From the NCBI GenBank assembly GCA_017562135.1, contig QEYB01000850.1, positions 186,001-250,000 of the forward strand: 64,000 bases of DNA, written 5' to 3'. The notes beneath the pieces were generated by a model. It made no database searches. It was not told where the DNA came from and saw only the letters and a list, made by a program, of their open reading frames with translations. Below are positions 48,565-60,516 of this stretch, in pieces; position 1 is the first letter of the stretch, and each line of letters begins with the position of its first letter. The translations under genes and the position numbers were made by a program. This stretch comes from Dipylidium caninum. Taxonomy: Eukaryota > Platyhelminthes > Cestoda > Cyclophyllidea > Dipylidiidae.

Positions 48565-49199
48565 TAAAAGTGGGTTACCAGTTGGGGGGATCGCCTCAGT
48601 CGAGGAGTCCTTCGGCCAGGGTTGGAGTGGGAGTGGAAAGAAGCTTCCCTTACAATTAATGGTCATGATGGACTATTAATCCCACCTAATTGCACAGTAT
48701 GGTGCATTGGAGAGAGCAACTTTGTGCGTTTGTGTGTGTGTGACTTCGTCGGCACGTTCAAGGGAATAGACTGGAAAAAAAGACTCAGACTAACATGCGA
48801 ATTCTCAAGAGGCAAAAATAAGATATTGCAGTAGTTGAAGTATGCTAGGATGTGCGTCTCATGGGTAAATTTGCCCTGCTAGTCAGAGTGTTGTGCCATT
48901 CGGGGGACCGGTAGAATCGTGGGTGTATTCAATCGTGAAGGTGGAAGTATTTAACAAGTCCCTTTGAAATTTGTGTTAGGCAATCGCCTTGGCTATCTTA
49001 AAAGTCCAATTTTTCAGTCGAGAAGATGTGAAATTCCTTCATCGAGAAGAGAGGATGAGATAGTCGACCTGCGTAAAGGAGTCTCATTTCCTTGGACTGC
49101 GTCAGAGTGGATCTTCGTCCTCACGTGAGGCAAAATGGCCATTCACTGACTCAACCATCTCAAGTGGTCTTCTGGCGCGCCGTGTTCCGCTTTTTGAAT
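48565..49199. other. no supported gene
   Basis: Short frames only. Confidence 0.5.
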
Positions 49200-50313
49200 A
49201 AAACAAAACGAAATTAATTGTTACTGTCAACAAACTCTATTAACTGATATGAATCCCATTATTTCTAAGGACCTCTTGCCGGCTTGAGGACATTTTGTAT
49301 GTCCCCTTTGTGTTAAAAATTGAATCACTGCTTTTTTGATATCCTCTTTATTTATGCATTTTTCTTACTCTTCAAAATGTCTTATGAGGACATAAACAAG
49401 TGATATTTGGGGAATGAGGTGGTTACAACATAATTTCCCAGCCTCCTTCTTCACTTTTCGACGAATCGTCAAGGCGGTATGGGGCCTGGCATTATCATCA
49501 TCAGCATGATCTCCTTCCCTCGTCTTGAACACCGACGGTCTCTTTTCTTGTTTTACTGTTTTTGAACTGTTCACCTGCTTTATTTGGTTTCAAATGCTTA
49601 TAATGCATTCGTCCTCGAATGCCCTCCCATACACACCACAAGCATTCTCTTTTTCAACGTCCCATTTGGTATAGAGGCCAATTTTTCCTGGTTCAAAATT
49701 AGCCCTTTTCCTTACGATTTTTCCCCAATAATCTACTCTTCATTCCGAGTTATTATCCGGTTCACGAAGGTCACAACTTTTAACGATTCGATCTTCCTAA
49801 TTCCTCCGATTCCATTCATGTGCCACACATTTTTATTATCTTTAACTTTTTAAAATCATCTCTCGCATATCGTGTCAGAAACCGCACCTTCTCCAAGCAC
49901 TTTTAATGAATTTCCATCAGTTTCCTTAGCATTTCTTCCCCTTTGAAAATTGTATAAAATACCGTGGCGGAAATGAACGTTATTTGTAGCCATGGACACA
50001 CTACCGCTTTAAAATTAGCACTCTTGTGAAATAACTTTGTTTTAGTTAATTTGTTCCTTCAAAATACACATATTAAAGGATACGGACATGTGCTACGTGC
50101 CGGATACTGGTTTTACACAAACAAACATAACTTTCGGTACACCGTAGAATTTTGTTGGTTCGAGACCGCCTTAGGCTAGACGCATTTCTTTGATTACCCT
50201 CTTAATGACATTAAGCTGTGAAATCTTTCTCGACAAAAAGTTGACTAAAAAGTCTACTTGTCGGCCAGGCTTGCGGTGTCGAAGTAGCTACTTCTAAATC
50301 CCATCATCTCGTC
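49200..50313 (-). mobile_element. mariner-family element, degenerate, copy A of a tandem pair
   Basis: Read on the minus strand it starts with 5' non-coding DNA, then MATNNVHFRHGILY, NFQRGRNAKETDGNS and LGEGAVSDTICER (mariner N-terminus). It continues as FVNRIITRNEE (first catalytic block, TGDE replaced by TRNE), VVCMGGHSRTNAL (WWDxxG block), DDNARPHTALTIRRK (second Asp block, here preserved as DN) and LIPQISLVYVLIRH (HPPYSPDLAPSD region). Part of the region between linker and catalytic domain is missing. Stops and shifts throughout make it inactive. Confidence 0.87.
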
Positions 50314-50389
50314 CTCGCGGTACCGGATCAAATTTGGTTATTTGAGGTGGAAAGACCAAGTTTTCCGGGTTTACAATGTACTCCTTTCC

Positions 50390-51512
50390 TTTCGACGTTT
50401 TGCCAAGTAATCTCCTTTTCATTCCGAGTTATCATTCAGTTCCAGAAAGACTCGATTTTTTAGCGACTCGGTCATCCAAATTACCCTAAGTTCATCCATG
50501 CAGCACCCATGCGGTCCATTTTCAGAAAAATCCCGCCTTCCGCAAACGGTCGGTCACGTCCGGTGCTGTCGGGGACGGATTTTGCTCCAACACGGTCTCA
50601 ACAGCATCGCCGTCACAAAGGTTTAAATTACAGTTTTCCAAATTTCCCCAACCACCTTGCGCGTGTCCTATCACAAACTGAACCTCCAACGAACACTTCC
50701 AATGCAATTCCACATGCTGCTGCAGCATTTCTTCCTCTTGCGAATTCGTACAAAATACCGTGATGCAAACGAACGTTATTTGCAGCCGTGGACACACAAT
50801 CACTTCACACCTAAGACTAAAATTATTTAACTTTGTTTTAGTTAATTTACCACGTCCGTGTGCGCACATGTGCCAAATAAACATTTGCCACGTGTCGATA
50901 ACTGGTTTTTACATAAACGAAGAGAACTTTTGGATGAACTGTAGGAGATATAAAAGTACGGGAGCAGATCGGGCACCACGGTCCCTCCTGTCCTGGTGGA
51001 CGTTGAGAAGTTCCCCGGGACAGAGGCCTCGGGTGTATCACCTTCATTAGCTGAGTTCGTGACGAGTATTCCACTCGATAGTGGGCAGTCAGTCCGCAAT
51101 CTCCAGAGGAGTGACCCGAGCATTAGCTGGGAAGGTCGAGCCAAGAGACCAGGAGATCTCCGTCCCCAGGCCCAGCCAACCGACCCCGACGGGAACCACG
51201 AGGAGGAGCCCGGGTCTGTGACTACCATCCGCGACCGGGGGACGGAATAAGGAGACACAAGCACACGCCGTGAGAGCATACGCATGCCTAGACCATCGTC
51301 TTGGACATGCACAAGCGTCACACACTCCACTCATTTCCCCTGGCCTGACAGTCAGAGTTACTCCTCTCCTTAGACTAGACGCATTTCTTTGACTATCCTC
51401 TTAATGGCATTAAGTTGTCAAAATTTTCTCAACAAAAAAGTTGAATAAAAGCGTCTACTTGCCGTCCAGGCTTACAGTGATGATGTAGCTACTTTTAAAT
51501 CCCATCATTCGG
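50390..51512 (-). mobile_element. mariner-family element, degenerate, copy B, interrupted
   Basis: It matches copy A through the 5' non-coding region (51373-51512 pairs with about 50174-50313; 50750-50947 with 49960-50160). It carries the transposase N-terminus on the minus strand (YEFARGRNAAAACGIALEV, then GGSVCDRTRARWLGKFGKL). The sequence is open for about 80 codons there, then collapses before the catalytic core. An insertion of ~425 bases splits its 5' region. Confidence 0.85.
50948..51372. mobile_element. GC-rich insertion inside mariner copy B, nature unknown
   Basis: Present in copy B and absent from copy A, where ~23 unrelated bases occupy the site. It begins with a perfect TATA-box wording (GATATAAAAG), then turns GC-rich, and ends ACTCCTCTCC. 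The two ends share only a six-base inverted match (AGGAGA). It is open for 84 codons on the plus strand, without a recognised domain. A small non-autonomous retroelement such as a taeniid TRIM or a SINE would fit the size and promoter, but I see no terminal direct repeat inside it. Confidence 0.5.
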
Positions 51513-53753
51513 TGCTGGGGAACCGCTGAATGCCAACCGCACTAGTTTGTCTTCCCACCGCCACTTCTGCCAGTGTGGCCGAGAATCGAGGTGTGGGCAG
51601 GATGGCCTAAACGCGGCACTTCATCCCACAAAGGCGCCGCAAATTGGGGCATACTGGTCGCCTTCCCTTTTGTAAATTCCAAATTAACAGATAGACTCTG
51701 TTCACCTCTCCCGTCCCCCGTCCCCGCCCCCAACGTTTTCCTCTTGTAGGGCAATTTGGGAAATTGCTGACCGGCATTAAGTGCCACACACAAGACCAGT
51801 GCCTCGTAGCTCCAGAGACCGCGAGTTTCACTGGCTAATTAAAACAACCACGGACGGCGACTGCGCATTTTCTGTCTGTTTCCTTCGAGGGATGGCCGAC
51901 CAGCAGGTCCCACCATCCACCATCACCAGTGTACTCAATTGCATTGCATAATTCATCACCCACCCGAGAAAGCAGCTGTCATTTGGAGTGGAATTCTTCG
52001 GGGTTGGCATCAGTGACGCGTCTCATCGGGTCATTGCGGCAAGTAGCTTTCACTTGGGAGTTCGCCTTCTCTCAGAGGGGAGTTAATTTCCCTCCCAACA
52101 GATACTGTCATACGTCAGTGCTATGCCTCGCTCTTAATTGTCACCTCTGGCATCACATGGCAAAGCTGCCACGTAACGGGTGGATGCAGGTCGTGTGAGC
52201 CCTGGAGGTATTCAGGAGAGTCCAACGAAGAATCAGCGAGGAATGCGACTCCAGCGACTCGAGCAGACTTAAAAGAGGCAAGTAAAACGTTTGCCTTCGA
52301 GAGACTTTCTCTTCGAATTTGTGGATAATGCGGCAAGTTGTCTAACTCCCTACGTAGCTCGGCATTGAATCCAAAATCGGGCAGCAGGGAGATCCTCTCT
52401 GCGGAATATTAGCTAAAAGTCGAGTGGTGGGTGTCCAAATTCTCGGGGGGGGGGGGGGGGGCCCGGACTTCTACCCTCTCCATTCCCATCAGATTTAGTA
52501 TAACCACTCGGCCACCATAAATCCACTCTCCCCTTCTCCCCACCCGGACGTGCTTCCACGACGGCCACACACCGACCGCAGTTGGAAGTGTAGTAATTCT
52601 TCTTGAACAAAAGTACATACTCAAAAACCCGAAAAAAGGGATGTGGTACACATTTCCTCGGGGATTTATGGTAAGGAATCGAGAAGTGCAAAAAGGACTA
52701 GGTGATATGAGTATAATTGGGGCAGAGAAAAAATGTGGAGATGATTTCCTGGCGAGGAGAACTCCATCAATCGTGCTTGGAATGCAGATTTGTAACGTTG
52801 TTGGTAAAATCATAAAAAATGGTCGCCTGAAACCAACAAAAATAGGGCTTAAGAGTTTAAGGAGAAGATAAATTCGCCCTTCTTTCCCCTCGCCCTCCCC
52901 CCACCCGCGCCTCCTTTCTCCTTCTCGCCCTTCCCATCTTTCCTCCTCCACATTTCACCGCTTTGGCATTCAGCCGTCAAGGGAAATTCCTTCAGTCGTC
53001 ACTTCTCACAACATCCCTATGAGCATATTGGAGAAGAAAAAGCTGAAAATGTATTCTATATAGACTTAAATTAAAAAGAAAAACTTAATTTTTATAATTT
53101 GTATCTTCCATTTGGCGGTATTTATAAAAGTGTTTGCTCAAATTCTTGAAATAAATGTCCGATTTGGCCTGACCTTGAAACTGAGTCTCTTCTGACTGGC
53201 TGAAAAAATTTGAAGATTCGAAAGGTAGCGAGATTTTGATTGTTGGAATTCAATTTTACCCAACTATTCATCGTAATTCGTAGATGTGTTGGGACTTTGA
53301 AAAGTTGGCAAAATCATTGATGAAGTGTTTCATTTCTTCGCCTTCCATTTGTAAGGTGGAGACTGAAGATGCCAGAATTTAAAATGACCCGAAAAAATTG
53401 TCTCTGCGTCTTTACTCAGAGTGTGCCCGATTGTCTCCTCATTGTTCTACAATGCGGGTTTAAATCAATCATTTTATCATCAGTTAAGTGTGAGAGAAGG
53501 CCATTCCGCGAGGGCTTTCGACCTCGAACCGCCCAGATGGCCGAGATGGCCTTGGACACGACTCAGAAGTCGTGGAGCCCAACTTTAGTAAACTGTAGTG
53601 GAGGCTGAGCACTGGCATCCAAAAAAACAAACCCTGTGGCAGTAAACCCCCTCGTCCCGTCTTTCGGACAGCGTCTTCAACGATCCCGTCGAATCCCCCA
53701 AGTGAGTGGACCCAAGTAGCACAACAATTAGGAGTGGAGAGTATGAAACTCAG
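51513..53753. other. no firm gene; poly-G tract
   Basis: Opposing open frames at 52409-52951 (minus, 180 codons, hydrophobic) and 52641-52871 (plus, 76 codons) overlap, and neither has support beyond being open. Confidence 0.35.
52445..52461. repeat. homopolymer of 17 G
   Basis: An uninterrupted G run followed by CCC; its length is unlikely to be accurate in any assembly. Confidence 0.9.
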
Positions 53754-54064
53754 TTAATGGGGCGAAAGTATGGGCAGTAAATGGGTCGGATGCTCCTTAT
53801 TTACCCGCCGAACCTCAAGTTTGGACGAGGGGATTTGAAAGATGCGACTACAGATTGTCAAATTACATTTTTGGCAAACGTGTGACCAATCAAATTCGGT
53901 CCCTCGTCACGCCTGTGGACTTCTTCTTTGAAATCGGAGAAAATTCCGTCATAGATGTACATATTCCCTTCTTTGCAGGTGCCCTAGCAGATGTTTTTCC
54001 CACAGTACCCGTTTTGGACCGTGGTTCCGGCGGAGGCGAGGAGGCGAGTATTCCGAAAGCTTAG
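53754..54064 (+). CDS. putative terminal exon, unrecognised
   Basis: After a GAAACTCAG acceptor the frame is open for 102 codons to TAG. It reads VNGSDAPYLPAEPQVWTRGF, then RSLVTPVDFFFEIGENSV, IPFFAGALADVFPTVPVLDR and a Gly/Glu-rich end (GGGEEASIPKA). A second, stronger acceptor lies inside (CCCTTCTTTGCAG at 53967-53979), so a shorter exon starting at 53980 is possible. There is no in-frame Met before residue ~30. Function unknown. Confidence 0.4.
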
Positions 54065-54648
54065 AATTTAACCGCCCTTCACTGCGATTAATGCCGGGAC
54101 CTCACGGCATTCTCGCGGCCGTAAAGAAACGCGAGGTGGTTGTGGACACGATTCCAATGCTGTGCAGTCCAATGTGGACGAATAAGGGCGGGGAGGTGGG
54201 CGACGGCAGCCCATCCTCGCGGAACCAACGGCCATTGGTTGGAAGTCACTTCGAAGTTGGAAGAGGTCGAGGAAAGAAACCTAAAGATTTCCGTTCCTCC
54301 ATAACAACTTGAACACCATTCGAGGTTAAAGCTACTACTTTTATGGGAAAAAAATAGCAAAAAATACTCCTGTCTAAACGAAGTGCGTGCCAGATAAGTC
54401 ATGAAATTGTAATCTTTTACCCCTAAGTTTAACGGATTAATTTATGAGTAAACAAAAGTTTGATGTCTATTGGGTCTAAAGCTGGTAAATAAATCATTCT
54501 CCTCATACTTTGTTTACACATTTATTTCAGTTTTACACGCTGAGATCAAAGGAGAAATTAATAAACTTACAAATATGTCATTCGATCCAGGGATTTTGAG
54601 TTCCACCAAAAGTCTCCTCGAACTTTAGCAGAAAAGTTTTCATCAAAT
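54065..54648. other. no firm gene
   Basis: Minus 54088-54402 and plus 54091-54312 are open on opposite strands; neither is supported. The rest is AT-rich, presumably 3' flank of the converging exons. Confidence 0.4.
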
Positions 54649-54654
54649 TTTATT
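54649..54654 (-). terminator. AATAAA poly(A) signal of the minus-strand exon at 54688
   Basis: A canonical hexamer on the minus strand, 34 bases after the TAG stop, in good position for cleavage shortly after. Confidence 0.6.
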
Positions 54655-54687
54655 ATTTTAACATATGCATTCAATTGATATTTCCAA

Positions 54688-55007
54688 CTACTGTAGTAAA
54701 GTTTTAGAGGACACTAAACTGGTATCATTTCGTTTCACAATGATTGACGGCCTCTCGATGAGTTGAATCCGCCTCCGACGACTGGGTGAATCAGTGGATG
54801 CGCACGTCGAAGGAGCAGAATTTGCGTCCCCCTGGACCACCTCGAATTCAGGCTGGTGCATCAGCATTACAAGTGAAGACTGCATTGAATCCGACGCATC
54901 AGAGTGTCTGTCAAACACTGAGGCGCATGTTCTTCGACTTCGTAAAGACCATTTGACATTAACTTCCAAAATTGCATAATTGTGTGATTTTTCTGGCCTT
55001 TGTTTTG
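54688..55007 (-). CDS. putative terminal exon, Ser/Arg-rich C-terminus, unrecognised
   Basis: The frame is open for 105 codons from a CTCTAAG acceptor to TAG. It reads ILEVNVKWSLRSRRTCASVF, then SDASDSMQSSLVMLMHQPEF and SPSRRRRIQLIERPSIIVKR. Serine, acidic and RRRR patches give the look of a cytoplasmic tail or nuclear protein end. A poly(A) signal in the right place supports a genuine last exon. The start phase (two spare bases) is fixed by the acceptor. Upstream exons should lie at higher coordinates on the minus strand; 57357-57527 is a candidate but its end phase (0) does not match directly, so at least one exon between them would be needed. Confidence 0.45.
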
Positions 55008-56469
55008 CTTAGAGGGTAAGAAATGAGTGTGGAGTCCATAAATTCACTGTCAGAAGGCCACGGATGACGCCTCGAGGTGTTCACGAAGGCGTTAAGACGT
55101 GTGACACCGTCGGGGGGAGAATGACACTCCCCCAGATAAACACCCACCCTACGCAATCTCGGGCTTATTGCGCGATACATTTGAACATTCCTTTATGCAT
55201 CTTTTCGTGCTTTCATACCTCGTTTTCGTCCGCTTTTAGATTCCTTTCTTCGGGTGTGAAGTGATGCAGACTACACGTTAAATGGACTCATTTCCGACCG
55301 CAAAATGTGGCCAAGTAAATTTAAGGTGAGAAGTAGAACCGATCTCCGGCAATTAGTAATTAAGTAGTATATGCATTTCTTACATGATCTTCTAACAAGT
55401 GGGAGATTTTCAACCAGCCAAGAAGGCCGACACAATCCTGACAGGAAAGCCACATTGCATTATTGTAACCATTGTTAAAAGCGACGCTTCACTTATTTTC
55501 CCGCCTTTTCCCCTCTGTGGGCTTTTGTTTTTCTGCGCTGTGCACACCCGTTCAACGAGTGCACTTTGACCAACTGCCATGTTGCCTTTCTTTGACGAGG
55601 GCTTTAAAAAGAAGAGAGGCATGAAGCAGAGGCAACCACAGAACAGGCGATTTTTGCATTTATTTGACTGTAAATAAGACGTGACTGGCGGTTGACGGGG
55701 CGAGGATGTCGTGCGGATGACGAGGAGATGCAAAGGCCGACAATAATACAACAGTCACTTCTCTAGCATATAAATTCAAAATTTCCTCCTCTACTGTGTG
55801 ATAATTCTGTGGGAACTTAGTTAGACCTCAAAGTTTGAGAGGAGGCCACTGTCCCATTGTTACATGTTAAACTTAATTTTTATTCTGGTCTCGTAATTTG
55901 CCAAAAAAACCACAGTTTCAGTGGAGAGAAGATGAATATGCGGAGTAACTGCGAACTGACACACTTGTTTATCTCTTTACCTTGATCAGAACACAATTTA
56001 AAACAACGTACAGGTGAAAAATGAGGCGGGTCGAGGGATTTTGACCTTTTTCGTCAGGTCTTGTGAAGGCAAATCCCTTTTGAATGGTTTAAATCCACTT
56101 GTGTTTAACTACACCATTAATTTGGGAGTTGTGGGCGATAAATTGTTGTACACTTCTCGTGAAATAACGAGATCACCGAGGATGTAATTAAGCATTCCCA
56201 TTTGAATGAAAGTCGCCTACAAAGGCTAGGGAAGAGAGAAAAGGACGATTCGGTGAATAAATCGCTCAAGGCTCAGGTTTTGACGTGAATTTTCATGTGT
56301 TACACAAAGGGACGACTTGCTTCGGTAGGCATAAACCGACGACCCTGCCGGCTGGCGCCTCCATCCTTGAAAAATCGCCATTTTCTCCTCTTCGACAGTG
56401 TCGTAGGCTGCCACCAACGTGGTGGATGAAAAACCATAAACTCGAGTGAAACAGGCCTAACTCACCGCG
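55008..56469. other. no firm gene
   Basis: Open frames such as minus 55410-55751 have no splice support or domain. Confidence 0.4.
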
Positions 56470-56619
56470 ATGTTGCAAAGAGGACTCCGATCTTGCTTTC
56501 AAAGTGATACTACAAACCACTTTGTCGGAAGTGTTGAAAACTTCTTTTCCCTCCTGGCTGTTGTTGGCTGGTTTTCAACCTTCCGCAATTTACGACAGGC
56601 ATTTCTATGTTGGCATATG
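56470..56619 (+). CDS. putative first exon of a small two-exon gene
   Basis: ATG-started (MLQRGLRSCFQSDTTNHFVG), 50 codons, ending LCWHM exactly at a strong donor (CATATG/GTGAGT). A hydrophobic stretch (FFSLLAVVGWFSTF) may be a membrane segment. The exon ends in phase 0, and the next acceptor-defined exon at 56838 starts in phase 0, with a 218-base GT-AG intron between. No family is recognised. Confidence 0.42.
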
Positions 56620-56837
56620 GTGAGTTTTAACAGAGGCAGGAAGGAAAGTAAACTTCTTATCCTCGGCATTTGCATCATTTTATGACTGCTGAGTGAGAAT
56701 TTTTCCATCGCCATTTCACCTTGGATTTACAGTAAGTCTGAATTTCGCTTCCACTAAAGGGGCTTTCGAATACATTTCCCAGTCACACAATTGTTCACAA
56801 AATTAGTCTCCTCGAAGTCTAGTAAATTGAGCCTCAG

Positions 56838-57068
56838 AAGATTGAGATTTGGCGCGTGAGACATTTTTGTCCCGTTGTCAACAAGATTCGCAATCAGACG
56901 CCAAAACAAAGATTTTATCCAGAGCTCTTTCAGTATTTTGTACTCAGCGTAATGGGATGCGGTCTGTTTTTCCCATCACGCAAAACAGGTCTCTTTTCGC
57001 TTCGCTTCGGCGAAGCTATAACATCTCTAGGTGGGTGGGGCACATGCTACTTATTTGATCGGCAGTAA
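56838..57068 (+). CDS. putative second exon of the small two-exon gene
   Basis: After a GAGCCTCAG acceptor, 76 codons run to TAA: KIEIWRVRHFCPVVNKIRNQ, then RFYPELFQYFVLSVMGCGLF and EAITSLGGWGTCYLFDRQ. Joined to the first exon this makes 126 residues with two hydrophobic segments, possibly a small membrane protein. An in-frame TAA just before the acceptor fixes the exon start. No close poly(A) signal is seen. Confidence 0.42.
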   Translation, partial: KIEIWRVRHFCPVVNKIRNQTPKQRFYPELFQYFVLSVMGCGLFFPSRKTGLFSLRFGEAITSLGGWGTCYLFDRQ

Positions 57069-57356
57069 TATGTCGGTGGCTTATAGGGAATTATTTAATT
57101 GAAGACAAATGAAGGGAGAAACTAATCTGTTCCTCTTCCAGGTGCCCATAATGGACACAATGCACCTCCTCCACACTAAAGCCTCCAAAAGGTTACTTCA
57201 TTCTCACTCAAGAAATTTACCGTGTCCAGGAATGTGGCAATTATAAAGCAGTCGACGTAGCAAAGACCGCACAGTTCCACACAATCCCACACTCAATCGC
57301 ATCTCATAACAATTTCTGCTTCTACCCAAAACAGGAACTCGCGAGTTACACTACAC

Positions 57357-57527
57357 CTTGGGAAATTGAGAACGAGATCTGAGGATTGAGCCAGTCTGAG
57401 CCACTTTCTGCTGGAATTTCAATCTATATTCAGTCCCCATGTCGGCGGAGGGTGAAGAGGTACCAGACGGCGGTGAGGAGAGACGGGGAGAAGACGAGGA
57501 GGTAGAGAGAAATGCATGCTTCCTCGC
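57357..57527 (-). CDS. putative internal exon, Ser/Pro-rich, with a TEYRLKF motif
   Basis: 57 codons lie between a CTGTTCAAG acceptor and a CCCAAG/GTGTAG donor, phase 0 at both ends. The frame closes at once after the donor, as expected for an intron. It reads ARKHAFLSTSSSSPRLSSPP, then GTEYRLKFQQKVAQTGSILR. The T-E-Y-x3-F pattern recalls the short repeats of MDM1-type microtubule-binding proteins, but one motif is too little to name the gene. Confidence 0.4.
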
Positions 57528-59814
57528 CTTGAACAGGGTAACATGTTTCAAATGGTAACATAATAAATCGTAATATATGGCACTTTCCTCGAGCTTTTAA
57601 AGCTCACCACTCAAGTTTGCGACCCATTAATTAGTTGCGCTGGGAAGGAAAGTGGGAGTCAGGCGAAACGAAGCATTCATGGTCCGCCTTCCAAGTCTCA
57701 CATGCTATCAAGATGATGTTTTTTTACTAATATGCATTCACAGGTGCCCGAGGGGCCTACTTAGTCTTCTGTTTCTTAAGAGGAATCAAAAAATTGCAGA
57801 AAAAGGAATCACTTGCTTGGTCAAGAGGCTAAGTGGTTTCCACACCATGTTTTGTATGGGCGAAAGGGGAAGGGGAAGAGGGGAAGAGGTGGACTGTGAA
57901 GGGGAATTGCAAAGTCTCCGCTGTCTTGCCGAGCCCAGTCTAGGAAGACAGACTGTTGGCACAAGAGTTTAACTTTTAACGAGCCACTTGCCCCCATAAA
58001 TTCCCCATCGGCGTCCCGAAGCTACGTCGGCATTGTAAGAGGTGCCCGAGCGATGGAAGACCAAAGCCCCAGACCCGAGTGCCATGCTGACCGGTTGGGA
58101 AGTGCGGAATCTGCGTTGGTAGACACTGCAAAATAGACAAATTTCCCCCACTTGAACCCGGGACATGGAATGGAGGAAGCGAGTGAAGGGCATCCCCCTT
58201 TCCTTTAACAGACAAATAAACATGCTGATGGAAAAGGAGCGTCTGCACCTCTTCTCAAAAATTTTATACCTCTCTGGCCAATTATGGGTGAGATTTATGG
58301 TTGTTTTGCATTGAACCTTCCGTCTGGCTCCCACTCGCCTGTCCAGCCGTCTGGTCCCCTCTCGTGGGCGGCAGGCGTTTCTGTTTATCAGTCGGGATCG
58401 TCAAGATGAGGGCGACAAAGGAGGATGCCTGACTTTCCACATGGCCGAGAAGCACAATTTTGGGGGAACGGAAAGATCCTCTGGCCGCGCTATCCTCCGA
58501 TTGTTTCCCTTCACAGAACTGTCAAAGTGTGAGGAGTAGAGCGTTGTCATTGTTTCCTCAAATTTCTTTCAAATCGGCCTTTCTCCCCACATGACTTCTG
58601 GACAGTAGGAGGATTGAAGAAGGAATGAGTGCTTGTGACAGACTCGAACACAAACAACAAATCCCGTTGATTTGAATGCGTCTGGAGAAACTCATCCACT
58701 TCACGGCCAAAGAAAGGGGCATGAAGCGAGTTACCTCTTTGTATGAAGTTTCCTATTTTAAAGTCGAGTGAGTTGTAGTTGCAGTTGTAGCACTGGATTA
58801 TTTTACTAACAATTTAAGGAAAAGTGATCATTAAGGTTAGAAATAAGTGAGCAAATTATCCTTGTGTTTTGTGCCCAGAATTTCGTTAGTTATACCTATC
58901 GTTTAACGCACAATCTGTAAATCTTAATTATTCGCCCACTTAAGCAAGGCTATTAGCCCCAAGCTCAATTCAACCTTCCCATGAGATATACTACTTTTAA
59001 ATGGTTTGAGTAGCATTTCAGCATTGTCGTAAATCTAATGACTTAAATGATAAACTTTTCCTCCCACTTGTGGCTATAAGTCGTTTAGACCTATTGAATG
59101 TTCACCATAGGAGAGAAGGTCTCCGCCTGATTCATTTGCCCTTTTTCTGTGAAATGCTGGGTCTCCTCGTCACACCAGTCACACTGCCAGTCTAATTAAC
59201 AATCGAGAGACAAAATAAGTTTTGTGCATCATTTGAGAGTTGAAAGAAAAGAACTGTAGCCAGTCACACCTTAGGCGAGACATAATGGCATTCCTAGACC
59301 GCTGAAAGAAATAAAACAGGGAGATCGTAGACCGAGGGGCCATTAAAATCTCGCCTTTTCGTAAGTTCGTTAAAATTTTGGCCACTTCTATAAAGCAAAT
59401 TCCATGTTTTTTCCTTTCCTTCACACACTTGTCAGACACTGGAACATGCCCTTTTCCCACCTCGTAAGTAGTCAAGATGAGAAATAATTAAGTTATTCTA
59501 AGGCCCATTTGGAACAGACTTTTCTTATCCCAAACCCCTCCACGAGGTCGTCGATGAACCCGCTGCTTGAACCGATGAAATAAGAAGACTGAGAGAGAAT
59601 TTGATTTCCTATGACAAAAGCAAATAGGAGGAGAAAGTGCACAGGGAGGACTCGGCAAAGCTGGTGGACTCAGGTGGCGCTTTGGGAAATGCCTTTTGTG
59701 ACATTAGGTGAGAGTGGCGCCAGCACTCACTTCGGGGTGCCTCCACTACCAGGCAATTTGCTTCCTAACTGGGGTTATTTGCTCTTTCTGGCAATGGGGA
59801 GGCATTTTCGTCGA
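57528..59814. other. no firm gene
   Basis: Minus 59179-59475 is open for 98 codons (VPVSDKCVKERKKHGICF) and contains a strong acceptor (TTTTATTTCTTTCAG) in its middle, so it may hold an exon, but no matching donor is clear. Confidence 0.35.
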
Positions 59815-59863
59815 GGGGGGAGGCGGAGTTGGGGGAGGAGGCGGGAGGGGGGGCGAAGGGATG
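59815..59863 (+). other. potential G-quadruplex tract
   Basis: Six-, five-, three- and seven-base G runs are separated by short loops on the plus strand. Confidence 0.6.
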
Positions 59864-60516
59864 CTAGTTAAGCGGGAAGAGCCGAAGCAAATTCCGTGTA
59901 CACAGAGTCTGTTCGGCTAAATGGCAGGCATCCTTGACTGAGCGCTAAGTGACTTTCAACTGTACATTTACTGCCAAATCTCAGTTTCATCTGGCCTAAC
60001 CCTACAGTGGGGAAAAAGTGCAAACGCGGAGAGGGAAGAAAAGGTCCGATTAACTGAGGAGGATTTGAGGCGCCATTGGAAGAAGAATTGAAGTGGAGAA
60101 GTGAAATGGTAGTTTCGATACTTGTCCACCACCGCCAAACATTCGTCTTTTCCTAAACGACTTACTAACCTCCAGGAGGTAAAAGACTGGAGAGATGATA
60201 AGGGAAGAAACTCGAGAAGCTGAGACACTCTCTGAAAAGAGGATCCACGTTAGACGCTGCCAAGGTGGATGGCAATTTTTCTACAAAACCCCACTTGATG
60301 TCTGTGGGAGAAGCGAGTCAGTGGGGCTCCACACGAATCCGACGCCGATTGGCGAGTAGTTCGAGGGGAGACGGATGCGCAGCCAAAACGACCGGGTATA
60401 CGCCGTCGAAGTAGGCGCCAAGACGCCGTCGTACGGTGACATCTACGCGTTACTTGTCCGTGCCTGTCATCGCTGTTCTCCCCTTCTCATCGGTCATTTT
60501 GCCCAGTCAGGCATCC

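Noticed and set aside
50130..50190. A GGTTCGAGACC word resembling a tRNA B box
   Set aside because: No A box at the right distance and no cloverleaf; it lies in mariner 5' DNA.
52409..52951. 180-codon hydrophobic minus-strand frame
   Set aside because: It runs through the 17-G tract and a purine-rich flank, overlaps an equally open plus-strand frame, and has no recognisable domain.
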